A stretch of 64,000 nt of DNA from Deltaproteobacteria bacterium (GTDB lineage Bacteria > Myxococcota_A > Polyangia > Polyangiales > Polyangiaceae), in assembly GCA_003235365.1 (NCBI GenBank), contig QJWJ01000363.1, positions 1 through 64,000 on the forward strand, given 5' to 3'. This document shows, piece by piece, positions 62,264 to 64,000 of this stretch. The notes below the pieces were generated by a model that ran no database searches, was not told where the DNA came from, and was given only the letters and a program-made list of their open reading frames with translations. A program made the translations under genes and the position numbers. The first letter of the stretch is position 1. Each line of letters starts with the position of its first letter.

Positions 62264-63777
62264 GATTCACCCCCGGCCGTCGAGGCGTCGGATTCCTTGC
62301 GCCGGCGGTAGACGACGAACGCGCCGAGCAGGACCACGCTCAGCGGAATGTACAACAGGACGTAGCTGCGAACCTGTGCCAGTGAGTCTTCGGTCAAGAA
62401 CAGTCCAGCGGGTTGCTCTGCCTTTTCGGGAACGCTGACGAGGACGGGCTGAGCGGCGAGCCAGCTGATGGCGTTCTCTGCAAAGCGGCGCGTTCCGAGA
62501 AGCGCCGGCTCGAGCCAAGCACTCGACCACAGCACGCTGGTCGTCCCGACCACGACGATACGCGCCGCGTTCCTGTTCCCTTCGCGGCGATGGCTCGGCA
62601 ATTCGAGGGCCGCGGCAAGCACACGCTCGCCTTCGGCTCGAGCTGGGGTGTCGAGAAACTCACCGCTCTGAAGTCCTTTGAAGCTCCCCACCTCGATCGA
62701 CTGGGGGCTCGATTCCAGGAGCGCAACCGCGTCACTGCCACCATCCAGCCGCACTGACTGAACGAGCTGCACGACGACGCGCTGACGCACGTCGGGTCCC
62801 ACCAACAATCCGCGATTGATGGGGTGCTGCTGGGGCGTAGCCAAAAACACCTCACCACCGAAACCAACCGGCATGGTCAACGATTCCTCGCGCTCGAACA
62901 CGAGATTGCGCCCAAACGCGATGCCCCAATCACCCAACAGCGGAGCGAGCCCAGGATCGTTGATCGCGCCGGACTCGTCGACGAGAGGGCCAACACTCAG
63001 CAGCAGACTGCCTCCAGCTTCGACGTGCTCCCGCAAGGCACGCGCGGACTGTTGCTCGAAGGGCGCGAGCGGACCCACGATCGCGACACAATCGCAACCG
63101 GCGAGAGCCTTCGCCGGCTCGGCTACGGCGAGATTCGCTTCGCGCACGCGATAGTTGTTCTGCTCCAGCCGCCGCCGAAATTCCGCCAATCCTTGCGGAC
63201 CGCCCGAGGATACCGAGAGTTCCTGGTGCCCCTGGGTGAAGCACACTTGCACCTGTTCGCGCTGCTGAACGTTGACGATGCCTTCGGTCAACACCGCTTC
63301 GAGGCGCGGCCTGGCCTGGCCCTGCTCTTCGTCGAACACGACGATGTCGTCGGTAGTGACGTACCAACGTTTTTCACCACGCGCGATGACGATGCTCGCT
63401 TCGCTTGCCAAGCGCCCGTCGTCGGTTCGCCCTTCGAAAATGCCATACTCGCGCTGAAGCGCGATGAACTGAACCGGATCGCGATCCGGGTCGACGTAGC
63501 GCGCCACGATGTGCGAACTGCGCGCGCGGTAGGCGTCGAGCATGTAGCGCACACTGCCGGAGAGCGGATCGGACTGGCTGAGAAACACGACGATCTCGAT
63601 GTCGTCGCGCAGGCCGTCGAGGGTCTGCAACGTTGGATCGCTCAGAGTGTACAGGCCGTCGCTCGTCACGTCCCAGCGCGCGAAGAAGCGACTCCCCAAG
63701 GCGTTACCCGTCACGAAAATGACGATCGCCGAGGCGATGCCGATGAGATTCATCACCGCTGCCGACAGCCGCAGCAT
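62260..63777 (-). CDS. GldG-type ABC-system auxiliary protein
   Basis: This is a 505-residue protein with transmembrane helices at both ends: VMNLIGIASAIVIFVTGNAL near residue 8 and VRSYVLLYIPLSVVLLGAFVV near the C-terminus. The soluble part between them has the GldG-like thioredoxin/transporter-associated fold (YTLSDPTLQTLDGLRDDIEI is typical, then VYFTQGHQEL-like CFTQGHQEL). No ATPase motif is present, so it is not the ATP-binding subunit. The ATG at 63777 overlaps the TGA of the upstream permease gene, and its own stop overlaps the DUF4340 start. All three are one operon. Confidence 0.9.
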   Translation of the reverse strand: MLRLSAAVMNLIGIASAIVIFVTGNALGSRFFARWDVTSDGLYTLSDPTLQTLDGLRDDIEIVVFLSQSDPLSGSVRYMLDAYRARSSHIVARYVDPDRDPVQFIALQREYGIFEGRTDDGRLASEASIVIARGEKRWYVTTDDIVVFDEEQGQARPRLEAVLTEGIVNVQQREQVQVCFTQGHQELSVSSGGPQGLAEFRRRLEQNNYRVREANLAVAEPAKALAGCDCVAIVGPLAPFEQQSARALREHVEAGGSLLLSVGPLVDESGAINDPGLAPLLGDWGIAFGRNLVFEREESLTMPVGFGGEVFLATPQQHPINRGLLVGPDVRQRVVVQLVQSVRLDGGSDAVALLESSPQSIEVGSFKGLQSGEFLDTPARAEGERVLAAALELPSHRREGNRNAARIVVVGTTSVLWSSAWLEPALLGTRRFAENAISWLAAQPVLVSVPEKAEQPAGLFLTEDSLAQVRSYVLLYIPLSVVLLGAFVVYRRRKESDASTAGGES

Positions 63778-64000
63778 CAATCGAGCCTCCACGAATCGAC
63801 GACGCGCACGCACAGAAACAGCGGCAGCACGATCAGCGACCCATCGAACACCAAACGGCGAGAATCGACCAAGCCCTTGGAGAAGTCTTCGAGCTGGCCC
63901 ACGATCGAGACGTGCCGACAGATATCGAGCAGCAACCCCTCGTCGAACACACGCTCACCAATGCCGAGAATGAACAACCCAAACAAGCTGAGCGTCGTGA
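63777..64000 (-). CDS. ABC-2 type permease, C-terminal fragment (GldF-like)
   Basis: Only the last 73 residues or so are in the window; the gene continues beyond the right edge. They read FGLFILGIGERVFDEGL, then EDFSKGLVDSRRLVFDG and a hydrophobic SLIVLPLFLCVRVVDSW end. This fits the C-terminal helix pair of GldF-type permeases. The TGA at 63777-63779 overlaps the GldG-type ATG. The ATP-binding subunit is expected further upstream on the minus strand. Confidence 0.8.
   Translation of the reverse strand, partial: TTLSLFGLFILGIGERVFDEGLLLDICRHVSIVGQLEDFSKGLVDSRRLVFDGSLIVLPLFLCVRVVDSWRLD

Overview
The window looks like chromosomal DNA of a myxobacterium (phylum Myxococcota, probably Polyangiales-like). 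The evidence is high GC, eukaryote-like Ser/Thr kinases, a bactofilin, PilZ proteins and a cytosolic hybrid histidine kinase. There are also about a dozen predicted lipoproteins, many with acidic or Gly/Ala/Pro linkers, von Willebrand A (vWA) domains or Cys-rich segments. This assignment is inferred from gene content; no rRNA is present. I see no phage, insertion sequence, CRISPR array or replication origin.

Layout. 1-4.3 kb: a tRNA-Arg(CCG), two PilZ-domain genes and a winged-helix protein. 4.4-13.3 kb: a vWA-like lipoprotein, a LysR regulator divergent from an Old Yellow Enzyme reductase (palindrome between them), a BNR-type secreted protein, a methyltransferase and a barrel-like lipoprotein. 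13.4-16.8 kb: a tight operon of a charged cytosolic protein, a pentapeptide-repeat protein and a bactofilin. 17.3-23.2 kb: a LOG-like gene, an overlapping lipoprotein/membrane-protein pair, a transglutaminase-like protein and a zinc-ribbon/Cys-repeat protein. 23.5-36.5 kb: signalling and envelope redox genes, including a PAS-PAS-histidine kinase-receiver protein, two Ser/Thr kinase genes (one carrying two kinase domains), a metallo-beta-lactamase-fold hydrolase, a membrane-anchored protein with three DsbA-like domains, an SH3-like protein and small secreted proteins.

36.6-41.4 kb: a structured 152-nt repeat, a vWA lipoprotein and a GH12 lipoprotein. 41.5-47.2 kb: a compact set combining an MDR dehydrogenase, a PTPS/QueD homologue lacking key active-site residues, a lysylphosphatidylglycerol-synthase-like membrane domain fused to a CDP-alcohol phosphatidyltransferase, a GAF protein, a stand-alone RibD-type reductase and RibA. 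This is the best candidate for an undescribed pathway, perhaps a pterin- or flavin-precursor-derived product coupled to the membrane. 47.3-56.6 kb: prolyl oligopeptidase, GH43, two and a half copies of the repeat, a copper-monooxygenase-like lipoprotein with a c-type haem motif, and a lipoprotein joining lamin-tail domains to a PEP-synthase-like swivelling domain and ATP-grasp. 56.7-64 kb: a CPBP protease, aspartate kinase, a lipoprotein, and the end of a GldF/GldG/DUF4340 ABC-type operon that runs off the right edge.

Together the genes describe a predatory or saprophytic bacterium with a heavily decorated envelope: secreted carbohydrate and peptide degradation, envelope redox, kinase signalling and cytoskeletal scaffolding. 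Functions rest on motifs read by eye; no database search was run. Coordinates include stop codons, and start codons were chosen from reading frame, Shine-Dalgarno (SD) sequences and signal peptides.
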